Below are positions 62,696 through 64,000 of a stretch of DNA of 64,000 bases, one piece after another. Both the position numbers and the translations under genes were made by a program. A model generated the notes under the pieces. The model searched no databases. It worked only from the letters and a program-made list of their open reading frames with translations, and was not told where the DNA came from. Numbering within the stretch: position 1 is the stretch's first letter; every line of letters begins with the position of its first letter. The DNA comes from JACKCR01 sp041390305 (GTDB lineage: Bacteria > Eisenbacteria > RBG-16-71-46 > CAIMUX01): contig JAWKQE010000019.1 in the NCBI GenBank assembly GCA_041390305.1, forward strand, positions 62,001 through 126,000, read 5' to 3'.

Positions 62696-64000
62696 CTACT
62701 TGTGGAAGCCCTTCGCGTAGTAGTCGTCGGTCGAGCGTCGGACCCGGTTCGTGAGCAGGAAGATCGCAATCAGGTTCGGCGCGCTCATGAGCCCCAGGGC
62801 GAGGTCGCCGTACGCCCACACCACCTCGAGCGCGAGCACGGCGCCGACGAAGACGAACCCGACGTAGAGCCATCGGTAGATCGGCACCGACCGGATTCCG
62901 AACAGGTACTCGGTGCACCGATCCCCGTAGTACGACCAGGAGATCGTGGTCGAGACGGCAAAGAGGAAGACCGACAGCGTCACGATCCAGACCCCGAAGC
63001 TTCCCAGCTCCCTCTCGAACGCCCAGGTCGTGAGCGCGGAAGAATTGAGGAGACAGGAACCGGTGGCGGTGAGGCCTTCGGGGATCGACTGGATGGTTCC
63101 ATCGACGACGTCGAGTGCGCCTTCGAAGGCAACTCCCTGCGCGTCGAGGAAGACAGTGTCGAAGACGAACCCGTCGTTGTTCTCGAGCGCGGCTCCGACC
63201 GGCGATCCGTTCACGATGCGGAGCTGGCCGTCGAGGAGTGGTGCTGCAGCCGGGGAGTCGCCCCGGTCAGGTGCCGTGATCACCTCGTGAACGGGGCACG
63301 AGAGTGGATCGATGGCGATGTTCTTATGCTGGTCCCACACGCCGGTGAGAACGATGCAGAGCCCGGTCATCGTGCAGATGACGAGCGTGTCGATGAACGG
63401 CCCGAGCATGGCGACCATGCCCTCGCGGACCGGTTTGTCGGTCTTGGCGGCGGCGTGGGCGATCGGAGCGCTGCCCTGCCCGGCTTCGTTCGAGAAGAGC
63501 CCGCGCTTGACGCCCCAGATCAGGGTGGTCGCGAAGACACCCGCGGCGGTTCCGCCGAAGCCGGCGGTCGGGTTGAGCGCCTGGGACACGATCGTCTGGA
63601 ACGCCGCCGGTACACCGCCCAGGTTCTTCGCGATCACGATGACGGCGCCGACGGAGTAGAGCACGAACATGGCGGGAGCGAGCTTCGAGGTGACCGCGCC
63701 GATCCGCTTGATGCCGCCGATGATGACGAGCGCGACGACCAGGGCCATGAGCCCGCCCGAAAGCCAGGAGGGGACGCCGAGGGCGTGGGTCGCGGAGAGG
63801 CTCACGGTGTTCGCCTGGTTCATGTTTCCGCTGCCGAAGCTGCAGATGACGGCGCAGAAGGCGAAGAAGAGCGCGAGTGGCTTCCAGGAAGCGCCGAGGC
63901 CCCGCTCGATGTAGTACATCGGGCCGCCGGCCGACTCACCCTTCTCGTCGAAGACGCGGTACTGCATGGAGAGCGTGCACTCGACGTACTTGAGCGCCAT
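62696..64000 (-). CDS. Sodium:alanine symporter family (AGCS) protein, N-terminus outside window
   Basis: Na+-coupled amino-acid importer (alanine/glycine type). About 434 residues are visible; the first roughly 100 residues lie beyond the right edge. Family blocks are YIERGLGASWKPLALFFA, FGSGNMNQANTVS, VKRGLFSNEAGQGSAPIAHAAAKTDKPVREG and WSYYGDRCTEYLFG. A hydrophilic segment of about 95 residues (about 63040-63335) interrupts the membrane domain after GVWDQHKN and appears to be an extracytoplasmic insert. The remaining helices are normal. Confidence 0.93.
   Translation of the reverse strand: MALKYVECTLSMQYRVFDEKGESAGGPMYYIERGLGASWKPLALFFAFCAVICSFGSGNMNQANTVSLSATHALGVPSWLSGGLMALVVALVIIGGIKRIGAVTSKLAPAMFVLYSVGAVIVIAKNLGGVPAAFQTIVSQALNPTAGFGGTAAGVFATTLIWGVKRGLFSNEAGQGSAPIAHAAAKTDKPVREGMVAMLGPFIDTLVICTMTGLCIVLTGVWDQHKNIAIDPLSCPVHEVITAPDRGDSPAAAPLLDGQLRIVNGSPVGAALENNDGFVFDTVFLDAQGVAFEGALDVVDGTIQSIPEGLTATGSCLLNSSALTTWAFERELGSFGVWIVTLSVFLFAVSTTISWSYYGDRCTEYLFGIRSVPIYRWLYVGFVFVGAVLALEVVWAYGDLALGLMSAPNLIAIFLLTNRVRRSTDDYYAKGFHK

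Noticed and set aside
62175..62918. N-terminal extension of the 408-aa minus-strand gene
   Set aside because: It reads through the repeat array and opposite DUF2164 and is Arg/Glu/Val-rich shadow; a GTG with a good ribosome-binding site at 62174 is preferred.

Overview
The window is high-G+C DNA from a diderm bacterium. It encodes a TonB-dependent outer-membrane receptor, a lipoprotein, and two secreted proteins whose C-terminal domains resemble the type A sorting domain of the type IX secretion system (T9SS). Those domains, plus frequent GTG and TTG starts, fit the FCB superphylum (for example Candidatus Eisenbacteria, Gemmatimonadota or Krumholzibacteriota-like lineages). That placement is an inference, because no 16S gene is present.

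Layout. 1-4.9 kb: end of a gamma-glutamyltranspeptidase, a secreted beta-helix protein, a fructokinase-like ROK kinase, then yicC-gmk-coaBC. 6.5-15.3 kb: a family 4 uracil-DNA glycosylase, dnaB, radA, ispD, ispF and a membrane PP2C/SpoIIE-type phosphatase. 15.4-20.1 kb: a sodium/solute symporter pair (DUF4212 small subunit plus large subunit) followed by a cNMP/CBS/DUF294 nucleotidyltransferase and a DnaQ-like exonuclease. 20.3-23 kb: ddl and cysS. 23.2-36.2 kb: a consensus promoter drives tRNA-Thr, Tyr, Gly, Thr, then tuf, secE, nusG, rplKAJL and rpoBC. 36.6-42.5 kb: an outer-membrane/secretion cassette (secreted T9SS-like protein, TonB receptor, lipoprotein) sits between rpoC and rpsL. 42.8-60 kb: the str/S10/spc/alpha ribosomal superoperon from rpsL to rplQ, lacking fusA, rpsN, map and infA at their usual places. 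60.2-64 kb: an unrecognised coupled two-gene operon, a DUF2164 gene and a truncated AGCS sodium/amino-acid symporter.

Sequence quality matters when reading this window. rpoC, rplL, the phosphatase and probably the uracil-DNA glycosylase each carry one frameshift of the same sign (one base missing). The second tuf copy and rpsJ (44.0-45.6 kb) are riddled with small indels, many of them in homopolymers. This looks like assembly or sequencing error more than gene decay.

The most unusual biology I can see is a replicative helicase DnaB ending in an SSB-like tail (glycine-rich linker plus a PDDDVF tip). Others are a CoaBC with a histone H1-like Lys/Ala/Ser tail, a 10-bp-period tandem repeat array in a divergent promoter region beside the unrecognised operon, and the outer-membrane cassette that splits the rpoBC and str operons.
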